From: Pezicula radicicola
Lineage: Eukaryota > Ascomycota > Leotiomycetes > Helotiales > Dermateaceae
NCBI GenBank assembly: GCA_003008705.1
Contig: PDUO01000106.1
Coordinates: 1 to 64,000 of the forward strand
Direction: 5' to 3'
DNA length: 64,000 nt
Positions 24,531-35,956 of this stretch are shown here, in pieces; position 1 is the first letter of the stretch, and each line of letters starts with the position of its first letter. The notes under the pieces were generated by a model. It saw nothing but the letters and a program-made list of their open reading frames with translations. It ran no database searches and had not been told where the DNA came from. The position numbers and the translations under genes were made by a program.

Positions 24531-24659
24531 CAGAGGTACGACCAGACCGGCAGAGCCAGGTGCAGATATAGTGTCGTGTCGCTGCAGGTCTTGATGGCTT
24601 CCGGCGGTCTTCTTGGTCTGTGATACAATCATCAACTACATTTTACAATTCCTACTGTC

Positions 24660-27222
24660 GTTGAGGATGAGCGCAACTTTCGGGACTTCTTAGCGTTTGA
24701 GACCAAGAAACGACTGCTTGACGCACCGAACGGGAAGGAAGTGGTAATCAATGCACAGTTGAAATTCTTCGACGAATAACTTCCTGCATCACCCCCCCCA
24801 AGAATCAAGATGTAGGGCGTGCACCAGCCAACTTACCAGAATCTATATAGCTTACCGAGATTCTCTAGATGCCGAAGGGGGTTCAGAACTTTCTGATGCT
24901 TCTGGAAACGTGATGTATGGGGACTCCTTGAGTGCCTATCGCTATGCAAATCACGTTGCGAAGCATGGACAGCGCAAAGGACAGTTTCAAAAGCCATTTG
25001 TTCCGGCAACTTCAGAGAGATTCTCCGAGGCAGTGAGTCGCTTTACGGCCTTCAATGTGTCGCTCAAAGAGAGAGATGCTGAAGAGAGTTTTGAATGCCA
25101 ATGGGAGCTTTCCGCAGAGCACGATGCAAATACGCTGATACAAAGATGTGGAGAGGATCTCTATAATCTCTTAGCTAAACGGCCTAATGATTGTCTGTCC
25201 AGAGATCATCATGCTCTTCTTCAGTTATTGGAAGTTAAAGAGGGTTTAACAGCCAATGCTAAGGACCACACTTGCTTCCACATGTTCCTCTCAACATGTC
25301 CAGAAGAAGATACAGTAGAGGGCAGACAGGAGTGGCACAAAATAACGTGCTCTATGACCTTGTGATTAGCTTCTCTTTCTACAGACATTGTGAAGGCCCT
25401 GACAAAGCATGATGTGACAGTTCCAAGATGAATAAACACAATCGCGACGGCGGCAACAATGGCATAGATGATATTTGCCAGTAAGTTCGCATTCATCAGG
25501 ACAACCGGCTACCATTATTCTTAACATTGAGCCAAACTCAACTGTGGTTTGACTTGCAGCCAACAGCGGATCGGCGTGAGCCGCATGGAAAAACTCCTCA
25601 GATGACACTGTCTAAGTTTCCCGACAGTGGAGACCTGAGGACAACAGACGTTGACCCGTTCAGGCTCTCGGCTATAATGCTAAAGAAAGTGCAACTAGCA
25701 CTCTGCTTGGCAACTTATCTATGCCAACTATATCCCGGCCCATGGCTGCCACAGGATTAGACTGCGGAGCAAATATACTTCCTTTCCGACCAAAGAAATG
25801 CCAAGTTCGAAGAGATTAACTTACCGTTCGTCCATCGCGCCCTGCGGGAGGACTAGAGGAAGGGGAGTATTATCTTTAAACACTCTCAGAAGATACTTTC
25901 AATATGCCCCCCGTTCTTTCTGTCGTTTGCACAGCTATTACTAGACCTCGAGAAGGGTAGCTAGAAGACAAATTCACCTCGAGTAGCCAAAGCAAGCATA
26001 GCAGTCGGCAATTCATAACGAGGTCAAGTAGATCTTTTAAGACCCTATCTTCAAATCGTATAGGACGGCAATCCAAGGCTGCTTGCACTTTTCTCTGGAT
26101 TTCAGCCTCGCCCGGACGAAAGACCTCACACGGCGAGCTCAAACAGTTATCCACAACAATATTGTGCGTTATTTACGCTTAAATCAGATCGTGTGGGAGC
26201 AAGAAATGAAGAGGCAAGGGCAGGCAATCCTATTGGCTGGAGCTTCTTCCGACAAACAAAGTGATTGGAACGATTTGACACAGAAGACTCAGCCGCATCA
26301 AGCCCAGGAGTCCTGCATGCAACTAGGTGAAGCTCCTACAGCCAAGATAAGACCAAAGTTTTCAAGTTAGGCTTGCCTGAAATATAAGAGACAAGCCCGT
26401 ATTTCGTCCTAGGAGAGTTTGATTGTTGTTTGATGATGGTAGAAATTTGTCGACCTCAAGGATAACTTCAAATACTACGTTGAGTGCCTTAACGAACTTG
26501 GTGAGAGCGGAGGGTCTGAGCCTCAGAAACGACCCATCCGCATCGCTGTTCTCGACACCGGGATACGTATCCACGAGACAGATGAGTTACTTCAGGATGT
26601 CAAAAACAGAATAGTGATGACACGGAGCTTTATAGGGCAAGAAGATCAACATCAGGACTCGTATGGTTATAGAAGACATGTCGTCAGACTCCTGCTCAGA
26701 TTTGCTCCGAATGCCGAGATAGTAGTCGCCAAAGTGTCCGAGGACAAGTTCTTAAAAACTAGTCAAATGAGTCAAATTGTCAAGGTGAGATGGTCAGCCG
26801 CACTGCTCCGTAGACATCGTCTCTAACACTTCATTTAAAGGCTCTGCAGCGGTGGAAACGGGGCTCTAGCATATCCGGCGCGCAACGATGGGGTATTCGC
26901 CATCCACGTGGTAAAAGGCAGCGGCGAACGAAGTAGTATGAATCCTCCTAAAACGTTTGGCGACAACTTCTCCACGCTCGGCGTTGCGATCGATTCGCAG
27001 TGGCAGGGGAAAGAACTCTCGATCTCTGGAACATCCTTCGCAACACTGGTGGTGGCAGCGATGGCGGCTAACGTCCTCGAATTCACCAGACGTGCCTTGA
27101 TCGAACCTGACGATAAGCCCGATTTCTTTTATTCATTTCACAATATAGGGATCTTGTTTCATTGCCTGAAGGATGAAGTCTATGAATATAACTATGTCAA
27201 GCCTTGGCAGGTCGGATATTAG
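24660..27222 (+). pseudogene. Subtilisin-like serine protease with DUF7580-like N-terminal region, broken
   Basis: The N-terminal half (24660-26300) has open frames with family-like segments: DLYNLLAKRPNDCLSRDHHA (25150-25210) and KKVQLALCLATYLCQLYPGP ending PWLPQD-stop-TAEQIYFL (25690-25780), where the stop sits at a usual Trp; this resembles the DUF7580 domain found ahead of S8 peptidase domains in many ascomycete proteins. The protease part follows: RIAVLDTGIRIHE (Asp block, GAC at 26554-26556), then YGYRRHVVRLLLRFAPNAEI where GHGTHV is expected, so the catalytic His is Tyr, and after a frameshift SGTSFATLVVAAMAANVLEF (Ser block, about 27028-27087). The frame ends at 27222. In Podospora anserina a subtilisin-like protease (HET-Q2) drives incompatibility by cleaving a gasdermin-like partner; whether this gene had such a role is unknown. 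The DUF name is from memory. Confidence 0.75.
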
Positions 27223-27581
27223 GAGAAACTGAAAGACGAAAAGCAGTTCCGGAAGGTTTGCGTCAGTTTGAGATATATCATAAAGTACGGAAGACGCAAG
27301 ATTGAGAAGGAGTAGTCAAAAGGACCAACCTGCTCTCTAAGGTGCCAACCACTGGCCACTTTAATAGTACAAGGAGTTGGTTGTGGTCCCATCAAAACCT
27401 AACTTATATAATCAATTATCGATCAATTAGTCTTATAATAAGTAATAGTAGCTCGCTTATATTAGCCAGCCACTTTCTTTTGTAAGTATTGCTGCATTAC
27501 ATTCCCCTCTTCTTACTACACATCCGAGTCAGAAGAAGAAGAAGAAGCAGAAGTAGAAGAAGCAGAAGTAGAAGAAGAAAA
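27223..27581. other. Intergenic with GAA-rich microsatellite
   Basis: No gene. A purine-rich run of GAAGAA and GCAGAAGTAGAA units occupies about 27530-27580, directly before the first ATG of the next putative gene. Confidence 0.5.
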
Positions 27582-29420
27582 TGCAAATACAAATCCAAAT
27601 GCAAATGGTCGATGACGATAGAAAATTTCAAGCTGTTGTAACTGCGTTGAGGAAGCTTAAAATGTCTCTACTAATAAAGTAAGTAAGTTAGCTAGCTAGC
27701 CCCCAGTTTCTCCATTTCTCTATTTCTCCATTCCCATTCCTCTCTTTAGCCAGTCCTCCTTTCTCTCCCTCTCTTGCTCCCTCAATGTATAGTACTTACT
27801 AATCCTCTCTCTACACAATAGCTTATCTCTAGCCAACACACTCCGAAGATTCTCATCCCCCAATGCCGGCTCAACTTGTCCTTATGCTCAAGCAACAGCA
27901 CTAGCTACGATACACCCCTCTAAAGTTTGCTTGATTCACACCGAGGGATCAAGAACGCCTTAGACCTAAAAGCAAAAGCTGAAAGGAAAACGAAACAAAG
28001 GATCAAAGCAAACTAAAAGGAACAAGCTAACCCTCATTACCTACGTACCACTAAACCCCAAATACACCAGCACCAGCACCGGCTCTCCCTTCAAATCGGA
28101 CCAATCCTACTACCATTTCCATTTCCAGTGCCAGTGCCAGTGCCAGTGCTAGTCGCCGCCACCGCCAACCGGCCGCAATATCAACGTCAGCGTCAAAATC
28201 AAAAGCATCTGAATCGGAGTATACAAGCCAGAAGCAGCAGCAGCAGCCTATTAACTCCGATTCCAACGACTCAGAGCATCAAGGTCTCAGCTCCAAGCAC
28301 GTCGTCTACCCTATCCAGATCAAGTTCAAGTTCGGGTTCAGGATGCTCAGCGATCAGCACAGAGCAATTGGCACCAGCGCCAAGAAGCAGATTTCTTCTA
28401 TCTTCTTCGCACCATGCAAGAACGAGTAATTCTTCACTACTACCATTAGATCCATCATCATATAATTCAGATAATAATAGAGTTTCATCATCATTGTCAT
28501 CACCGATTTCGCTGGTTCAGCAAGTCCAAGGTCATATCCCGGGGACATTTCCAATGGGATCACGATCACTATCACGATCATCGTCACGGTCTACGGATTA
28601 TTGCCACCGATGATAGACCGCAAATAGAGTAGTAGGAAGTAATGACAATGGAAGATATAAAAGCTCGATACTAAAGCATGATCAAAGACATGAAAGTCAA
28701 AGCCAATGTCGAAGCCGAGGCTAACACCGCTAAGATACTCGAAAACAACAACGAGGTTGAAGTAATTCAAGTCAAAGGCTAGGGGGTGTTAGAATTACAA
28801 TCACAACCACAGTCACGATTACGATTACAATTACGATTACGGCGTGAGAAGCAAAGGTTCATGGATTTCATGGATGATGATGGTGATGGTGGATGGTGAT
28901 GGTGATGGTGATGAAAGTCTAAGCCTAGCTAACAAGATATCAATACAAAGTATAGCGGCGCAATATTCAAACCTCATCAAGCAGATAAAAACAGGAGATA
29001 ACAAGACTAAAGGAGAAGTTGAAGCAGAAGCAGAAGTTGAAGATCCAAATAAAGAGGCTTTATCTATACACGGCCGCACACAAACACAAAGATAAACACA
29101 TAGAGAAAAGCAAAAGCGACGACTTCCCATACCACTCACACCATCACAAGCAGAAGGAATCAAAAGTAGCATGAAAGAGGTGATTGATCAACAAGATGTA
29201 TTTGAAACGAGAAGAGTGGGTTGCTAGATTCGGGATTGGTAAGGTGGGTAAGATAGGCAAGGAAGGAATGGTGGGTAAGGAAGGAATAATAGTGAATGTC
29301 CCAAGGAGGAGGGATAATGATGAGATTACGAAGATGAAGATTAATCTAGCGTTAGGGGAGGGGGTTGATCTCTTAGAGGGTTTGGAGGCTATTGATGAGG
29401 TTTTAGGGGATGGTAGGTAG
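27582..29420 (+). pseudogene. Unrecognised low-complexity gene, probably decayed
   Basis: A plausible first exon starts at 27582 (MQIQIQMQMVDDDRKFQAVV then TALRKLKMSLLI) and is followed by an intron with a good donor (GTAAGTAAG near 27679), a branch-like TTACTAATC near 27796 and acceptor CACAATAG near 27822. Exon 2 reads SLANTLRRFSSPNAGSTCPY, then AQATALATIHPSKVCLIH, after which the frame breaks. Later coding-like pieces are ALDLKAKAERKTKQRIKA, a Ser-rich frame (28128-28613), MKVKANVEAEANTAKILENN near 28690, ANKISIQSIAAQYSNLIKQI near 28930, and a C-terminal frame 29184-29420 with VNVPRRRDNDEITKMKINLA and LEGLEAIDEVLGDGR. The pieces suggest one long, mostly disordered, charged protein; frames change too often for it to be intact unless several unseen introns exist. 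Function unknown. Confidence 0.35.
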
Positions 29421-30741
29421 GGAGGGGTGGATTAGAGACAGAGAGAGCATGGAGGGAATGGTTGTATACGTATGTAATATATAAATCAATAAATAAATAA
29501 ATTCTCGGAGATGAATGAGAAGGCGATGGCGATGGCGGAGGCGATGGTAGAGGTGGAGGTAGAGCTCTATTTGATAAAGAGTGTAGGGTGTAGTAATCGG
29601 TGATTAGATTGTATAAACGCCAAGTTGTTGCCAAACTAGAAGCCAGAAGCCAGAAGCCAGAAGGTAGTAGGGTATACCAGGTTGTTTAAAATCCCGATCT
29701 AGATATTATGCCCATGAAAGATAGGTGAGAGAGAGAGACTCCATTCTATTCTATAATACCTCCCTAGTTAACTACTATAAAAGCGAATTTACTTCTATCT
29801 TTCTGCAGTCGACTAAAGCCAAAGTTGCTCTCCCTATGCCCGCTCTTTGGTACGTTGGAATCCGGTCATGGTGATGTGCTGGCTGAGTATATAGGCTAGG
29901 CTGGGGCTTTTCCAATCCGTACTGCTTCGAGTGCAATGGTGAGGGAAATTATCTTGCCTAAGTTGTAATATAAGATGAATGCACTATGGCCCGTGGACAT
30001 CTACATTCCTCCTCAACCCCATTCTCTGGGAAAGTCGCATACAATCAATGTCAAGTCGAAAGTTCCCGTCGTCAACTCGATACTCCCGGGGAATCGCATA
30101 CGGTAAATGTTCAGTTAAAATATTCAGGTTCCCTTCCGCAACTTCATTCCCCTGCAGAAGTGTACGCATTGCACTCAATGAACGTTGAGCCAAAATGGTT
30201 CACCATCACCGTCACCGTCACCATCACTATCACTATCACCACCATTCAGCTTATTGAAAATGTTCTTACAAATCACCGGAATGTTCGGAAACTCCATTAG
30301 TCCTCTACATGCGGTGTGGCGACCCCCACATCTGAATTGTTACACAATTCAGGCAATTCAGATAATTACCCATTAGTTCTGACACAGCTGCCAGCCAAAC
30401 CGCACATCAACTTACATACCAAATGAAACAGCAAAACACGACGCCATATCCTTATACAAGTCTAGATTCTAGCCCCTATTCTTCGAACTTTTATCCATCT
30501 CTTTTATTACAGCATCCTTATATTCGGCATTACAACACTAATAATATATCTAGCGATAAACGTCAAACCATTCCAATCCAACTCGGTTGATGCGGCTGTG
30601 ACTGTGGCTGAGGCAGTCTACATTAATTTATTGCTGCTTGCGAGGAACTATAGGTTGGCGGAGTCATTGTGTATGTTATTATAGCGATGGCCTCGATCCA
30701 CGTGTATATGTACATGACGTTAATCTAGATAGATGAGGAAT
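29421..30741. other. Intergenic, no supported gene
   Basis: Antiparallel frames of about 70-100 codons (29979-30300) show no motif. A TCACCG/TCACTA simple repeat lies at 30199-30243. Confidence 0.4.
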
Positions 30742-31875
30742 CTACCATGGAGGGGTACTGTAGGGCAAGCATATAGTATCTCCTATACGGTACTGTGCTA
30801 TATTCGACGTGGATATGATATAAGCACAAACCTCCATAGCAAGCACATCCCGATCTCCAGCTACAGGGTTCCGCACGACCAGGAGGCGGACGTCTTCGTA
30901 GCAGAGCGCGTCAAATTGTCTAACTTCCGTTTCGACGTCGCCTATAGCAACGTCGTCATCAGTACTATCATCATTATTCTCAGAGCCCAGGTCAGCAACA
31001 GCGCTGTCGTGGTCATCATCGAAGCCAAAGTCGGCATCAGCGTCAGATTCAGAATCGTCAAAGCCCTCGTCGACCACATCATCAGCGCAAGTTTCATCAT
31101 TGTTAAGGCCGGGAGTCTTCCTCCTCTTCTTCTTCTTCTTCTTCTTCTTCTTCTTCTTCTTCTTCGCGTCGACTAGCTCCGCAGGCCGGCATCCTGTGGC
31201 GAAGAGGAGAAGCAGGATCAGTGCAAACTGCACGCAATGCCGCTCCGTAGGGGAAGGTAGAAGTGTCGCGCGCCGCCCAGTGGTAGTTGAGCAAGAGCAA
31301 GAGCAAGAGCAAGAGGTCGTCGACTCCAAGGACAGGCTTCTCCTTGACCGTGACATCGAGCTCGAAGTCCCTCGACAAGTCACCGTAGATGTACTAAGCA
31401 AACGTTAGCATGCTTGAGTGGGGATGATGATTAAAGAGGAGTACCCTGACTTCGAGTGCCTCTTTAGCATCATTAGTATCCATGTAGCGGCTATTCTCTG
31501 GATTAAAGAGCATCTTGAACTGAAGATAATATTGGTAGACCGTGCTCTTCTTCTTCACCTGATCCACCTCGCAGATGTAAATAAGGAATGCTATTGTAGT
31601 CCCCTTATCACAGTCCTGGATCTTTGTACACTGGTCCTGACGCAGATAAGCACAGAACCTAGATTAGAAGTTAGACCAGCTACCTACTCGAGGCCTTCGA
31701 TCGAGTGTTTGCTATCTTACCTGCTGACTTGTCGATGATGCCTTAGAGGTTGTCTTTCGTAGCATCGGCATAATTACGCTTTACAGTCGTCTTTTTAAAT
31801 TGGTTGATTAGATTCTAGTAATATTCGGGAGGGTGTTGTTGGATCTTCGGTTTAGGGCGACGACGTTTAACATGG
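30742..31875 (-). pseudogene. DUF3435 tyrosine-recombinase-like remnant
   Basis: Read leftward the pieces follow the DUF3435 family in order: HPPEYY-stop-NLINQFKKTTVK (about 31830-31760), AFLIYICEVDQVKKKSTVYQ then YYLQFKMLFNPENSRYMDTN (31600-31470), DLSRDFELDVTVKEKPVLGV then DDLLLLLLLLLNYHW (31390-31280), RHCVQFALILLLLFATGCRP then AELVDA (31250-31165), an expanded Lys tract, an acidic stretch, and CYEDVRLLVVRNPVAGDRDV then LAMEV (about 30890-30835). The Arg of TGCRP is the first catalytic Arg of the recombinase fold; the HxxR and Tyr of the second half are missing because similarity ends after LAMEV. Stops and frameshifts confirm a pseudogene. DUF3435 proteins include the captains of Starship elements as well as other recombinase-like genes; this one is a 3'-truncated relic and its subtype is undecided. 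Confidence 0.75.
31117..31165. repeat. CTT microsatellite inside the DUF3435 remnant
   Basis: A near-perfect CTT run encodes 13 consecutive Lys on the minus strand (Glu in the neighbouring frame) directly after AELVDA. It lies where the family has a short variable linker, so it is an expansion within the old gene. Confidence 0.85.
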
Positions 31876-32329
31876 TCATTCGGGCGTGCAAGATTCCACA
31901 GCGAGGTTTGAGGCAATCGCAGATTGACCGTAGCATAGTTTCTTGCGACCATTGTGAAGGCAGGATCGTTCGGTCTCAGGATGGGGTGGTCCAGAGTAGA
32001 GTGTTGTCGTGCGAGGTGCTAGGTTGAGAGGTGGGAAGATGGGGATGTGGATGAGGAGGGTACATATGTGAGCACAAACGATAGGCAGTGCCATGGCGAC
32101 CGACGAAATGGGGAGGCCCCCCTAAATTAAATCTCCAAATCTTTTAGATTGTAAATCCTTTAGACTCTTTGATTGTCATGTGCCAAAAGCCGAGATCAGC
32201 GTGCTAACATTCCCTTTTTTGCCTTGCAATCTACCTTGCAAGCCACACAGCTTGGACGGTGGCGAGTTGCGTCACCGCATAGAAGCCTCAAGATCAATCC
32301 TCAGAATTCCACAAAGACGCAATCCAGAC
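31876..32329. other. Gap between DUF3435 remnant and NLR gene
   Basis: Divergent intergenic DNA. The 5' end of the DUF3435 gene may extend a little into it but no clear start is visible. No other gene. Confidence 0.4.
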
Positions 32330-35300
32330 GTTTGGAAGTGATTCTGCGCCATAACTCTATTCTAACAGGCCTAGCTCCAGATAGTGATCTGATTGCCAGG
32401 AAGACGCTGGAGCTTTTCGAAATCGCGAAGGCTAAAGCGTATGAAGACTTCGACATAAGTGACATCAAACCAGTATCGCGAAGCCTTGGATGACTTGCTT
32501 CTAGAACGAGGTTCGGCGAAGAAGTTTCGGGTCACCTTGGCCAAGCTCAACCGGTAACTGGAGCCGGTTGAGAAGTTTATCACCACCTTGACGACCGTTT
32601 TTGCCAATCAATGCCCTGGCGCCTTGATCTGGGGGAGTTTATACCTGTTGCTAGAGGTTGTGCACCTCGAAATTTTGTCCCTTGAACAAAGTCGCTGACT
32701 TTTTGTAAAGCATGCCGACAACCCGGAGTCTCTCACCCAGGCAGCTAAGTGGATCAAGCAGGTCTATGGAAAACTGTCGGATCTTGAAATCTGCAATGAC
32801 CTTCCCGACACGGATTCTGTTGAGATCAAAGGATGTTTGATTCGTACGTGGGAGTACTCTGTCGACTTCTATGCAATGGCTATTGCCAATTCACGTCGAA
32901 CAAGTTATGTCCACCATGTTGTTTAATTGCGCCGACACTAATAATATGCAGGTCGAAGCATGTGGATCAGGAGGAAATTCTATGTTACTACAGATATGCT
33001 GCGATTAATGGAGGGAATCCAGCAAAACAACGCACGCCTCAATGGAGAAATCCAAAACATCACCCGTCGCGATGCTCACGAATCGACTTTGGTAGCCACC
33101 ACTCAGCCTTCAGAAATTCAGTACCCGATTGTTGAAATACCTTATCCTCGCAACACAAGGTTTTGCGGTCGGGAGGATGTTTTGGACCTTATGCGTGATC
33201 AGGACGCCAGTTCTCTGGTTACTCACGTTCTGCATGGGATGATCGGTGTTGGAAAGACTGAAATTGCACTAGAATATGCATATCACCATCAAAAAAGCTA
33301 TGACTCCATCTTTTGGCTTCGTGCTGAGGACCGAGGAGAACTTTCGAAAGCTTACTGCGCCATTGGCAAGAAGGTTGGTGTTAACACAGAGAGTGAAATG
33401 GTAAAGGAGTGGCTCAAGAAGACACGTACGTTCCATCGACAACGTTGGCCTTTCTTTGGACGAACGCCTGGCTAATTAAGAACAGCAAAGAAATGGCTAC
33501 TTGTATTCGACAACTTGAAGCTATGGGATGAACCCACGTTGAGTAACTACCTACCTTCATCATCACAAACCACATCCTCGATCATTTTCACTTCTCGAAC
33601 ACGGGCAGAACTGAAGCACTGGCCAACTACCAATGTCTTGATTCAGCCTATGGATATTGAGGAAGGTGCAGAGCTCCTATTGCGAACACTAAGACCAGAG
33701 GATCAGAATCGGGCTGAACGGCATAATCCTGATCGGTCAACGTTGAACGCAGCCAAAGAAATCGTATCTTTCTTCGGCGGCTTACCACGAGGAATAATGT
33801 ACGTAAGCGCTCGGATGAAGTATCTATAGATAACTCCAGAAGAGTACCTTTCATTGTTATCAAAACCAGACGACAACGGACTTGCAACCTCTTACCCTTT
33901 GAAAGAGGGGTTTCAACGAACCTTGATTGAGCCATTTTTACCGACATTTGCTGAGCTTACTCATAAAGCACTTCATATTGTCTCAGTTTTAGCATATCTT
34001 AATGAGCAGCAAGTACCCGAAATTTACCTTCGCCGAAGTAATACGCACAATTGCGATGACTGTTTCAATTCATCTGATCATCAAGGGTACGTGATCAACA
34101 TATTTCCATTACAGAAAGCTAACACCAATTCAGCTTCCTTGAGGCTCTTGCTGCTCTGAATGCCCACAATCTCATTAGACGATACGAAACTGGCACGAAA
34201 GCGTATCTAAGTATGCATGTTCAGTTAAAAAGAATAATCCTGAGTGGACATGCGACCAAACCGCAGCAGAATCTCAGGGCCATCGAGTGTGCCTTAACAA
34301 TCCTTAGGGATATAGTGCCTCGACAGCCTCGACTCTTCCAAGAACAAAGATCTGATGATATGGCATACATTTCGCACGTTTAATCGCACGTTTGGAGCTT
34401 CGGCGAATTATATGCTTAAAACCGCTTACCAGACGCTCTAGCGGAGGAGACTGTCGGCATTTTGTGTGATACGGCTCATGATATGTATGTTCAAGGCCAA
34501 CTTTTGAGTAGTCGTAAGTTGTTACAGGTAGCTGAGAGGTTTTTGGATGGTAATAACGATCCAAGAAAGAGCCATCTACGTGCCAAAACGGATCTCACAT
34601 TCGCCATGATTCTTGATGCTATTGGTATCAGTGGCCGGCGTGAAGCATACGAGCGACGGATCCGTGCCTTTACATTCCATTCTTCTCGACTTTTGGAGAG
34701 CCCATCGGGTCTGCCGGACCTAGGTGAGATGCTGTTCTATCAAGCATACGGGGGTTTTGAGAGTGTAGCCGATCAGTTGAACACACTCGAGAGAGCTAGG
34801 TACTGCTTAAACAAATACTCTGAACAGTCTCAATGTGAACAGAGCATATCTCCATTCCATGGGAAAGACATTCAATCAATCTCCGAGGCGATGTATTTAT
34901 TTGGGCTTAGCCTAAGCTCGACGAGCCGTGGCGATTTAAGTCAGGCGCTGGACTACGCGGAGAAAGCGATGATTTTGATACAAAATACTGCCGCAAAATC
35001 TGACCTGAACATCATTGGCACCTACAAACACTACTTGGCATTGTGCTTCGTGCGGGTGGGTAGTTTGGGTCCCGCTTTGGACATTTTACAAAAGCTATAT
35101 CATGACATGAAGGCGCGTTTCGGCATATTGAGTTGCAATACTTTGAATTGCCTCCTTTCAATAGGAATTCTGCAGATCTCTATTGGTGATCTTGCTGCAG
35201 CAGTGTAAGCCCTCATCCCCAACATATCAAAAGTGGAGAGACTGACATACTTTATATCAGAGAATCTATGACTGGAGTTCTCAGTGCCTCCAGAGAGCTC

Positions 35301-35956
35301 CCCGAAGAGACCATCACAAGAACGCAGTATTATCTATCCCGAGCTCTGTCATCCCTACACGCCGACCACACAAATCGAGCACTGGAGCTTGCGAATACTG
35401 CACGGCGATCCATGGAGAAGCTGATGGACCTTGATCCGATAGTTTCTAACACACACCACACTTGGGACGAAGATGAACTATACGATTTCCTAGTCTCACC
35501 GAGCCTTAGGCTATGCATAGCACATCCTGACAGCAAACTGGATAGCAATACTTTTATTCGAACATCTAGTGTACATGGAGCCCCTTCTAAAACTGCTGGT
35601 ACCGTCATGGACAGGATCCTGCTTAAGAGCAGCATTGTGCAGACCACAACAAACCTTCAAATGCAACTCGGCATCACAAATGGAACAGCATCACAGAACG
35701 ATGGTGATTCTGGTATCTCTATTCAGTTCGATATTTCGGGAGAGGCTCTCGAGGGTACTTCAGACAGAGCTGTAGAACTAAAGAGGTTGTCATCGCTGCC
35801 ATCGAACCTTGTCGATGCTCAGGTCAACAACAGTGTAGCGCCACTCGAAAACGTTGCCTTCCATGTTCCAAATCTCGCTGAAAGAAGTGATGAAAAGGCT
35901 GTGGAGGGATATATATATATATCCCGGTCAACGTCAAAGAACTCCTTACAAGTACT
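32330..35956 (+). pseudogene. DUF7708-like/NB-ARC/TPR NLR, recently broken
   Basis: Order: ARKTLELFEIAKAKAYEDFD, frameshift near 32465, QYREALDDLLLERGSAKKF, GALIWGSLYLLLEVVHLEIL (a DUF7708-like STAND N-terminal domain), then RNTRFCGREDVLDL, P-loop HGMIGVGKTEIALEYAY (about 33232), Walker B LLVFDNLKLWDE (33501-33530), SIIFTSRTRAEL, and a helical C-terminal half with TPR-like repeats (34462-35208, 35268-35956). Introns with normal signals remain readable: 32895-32951, 33426-33485, 34087-34133 and 35205-35260; removing them keeps frame. Five in-frame stops break the gene (32555, 32696, 33827, 34381, 34417); most fit CAA/CAG to TAA/TAG or TGG to TGA/TAG. A TA repeat at 35910-35922 shifts the frame before the C-terminal tail. 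In intact relatives the NB-ARC is the nucleotide switch and TPRs sense ligand. The good state of the introns suggests recent loss. Confidence 0.85.
35910..35922. repeat. TA microsatellite causing a frameshift
   Basis: Six TA units plus T follow the codons for VEG. As written the frame reads YIYISRS and soon stops; with one TA fewer it reads YIYIPVNVKELLTSTMDMLQ and runs straight into the 395-residue frame that follows. Slippage, real or by sequencing, is the simplest explanation for the split. Confidence 0.7.

Noticed and set aside
5737..27222. HET-s/NWD2-style amyloid signalling motif near the NLR relics
   Set aside because: I looked for paired short amyloid-like repeats at the N-terminus of the NLR relics and in adjacent small frames and saw none that is convincing by eye.
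28128..28613. Ser-rich 161-codon frame as an independent gene
   Set aside because: Its composition follows from simple repeats (TCATCA, CAGTGC units) and it lacks a convincing start. It is treated as part of a decayed low-complexity gene.
5737..31875. A complete, intact Starship element
   Set aside because: The DUF3435 gene is truncated and full of lesions, and no terminal repeats or target site could be identified. Only a relic hypothesis is kept.
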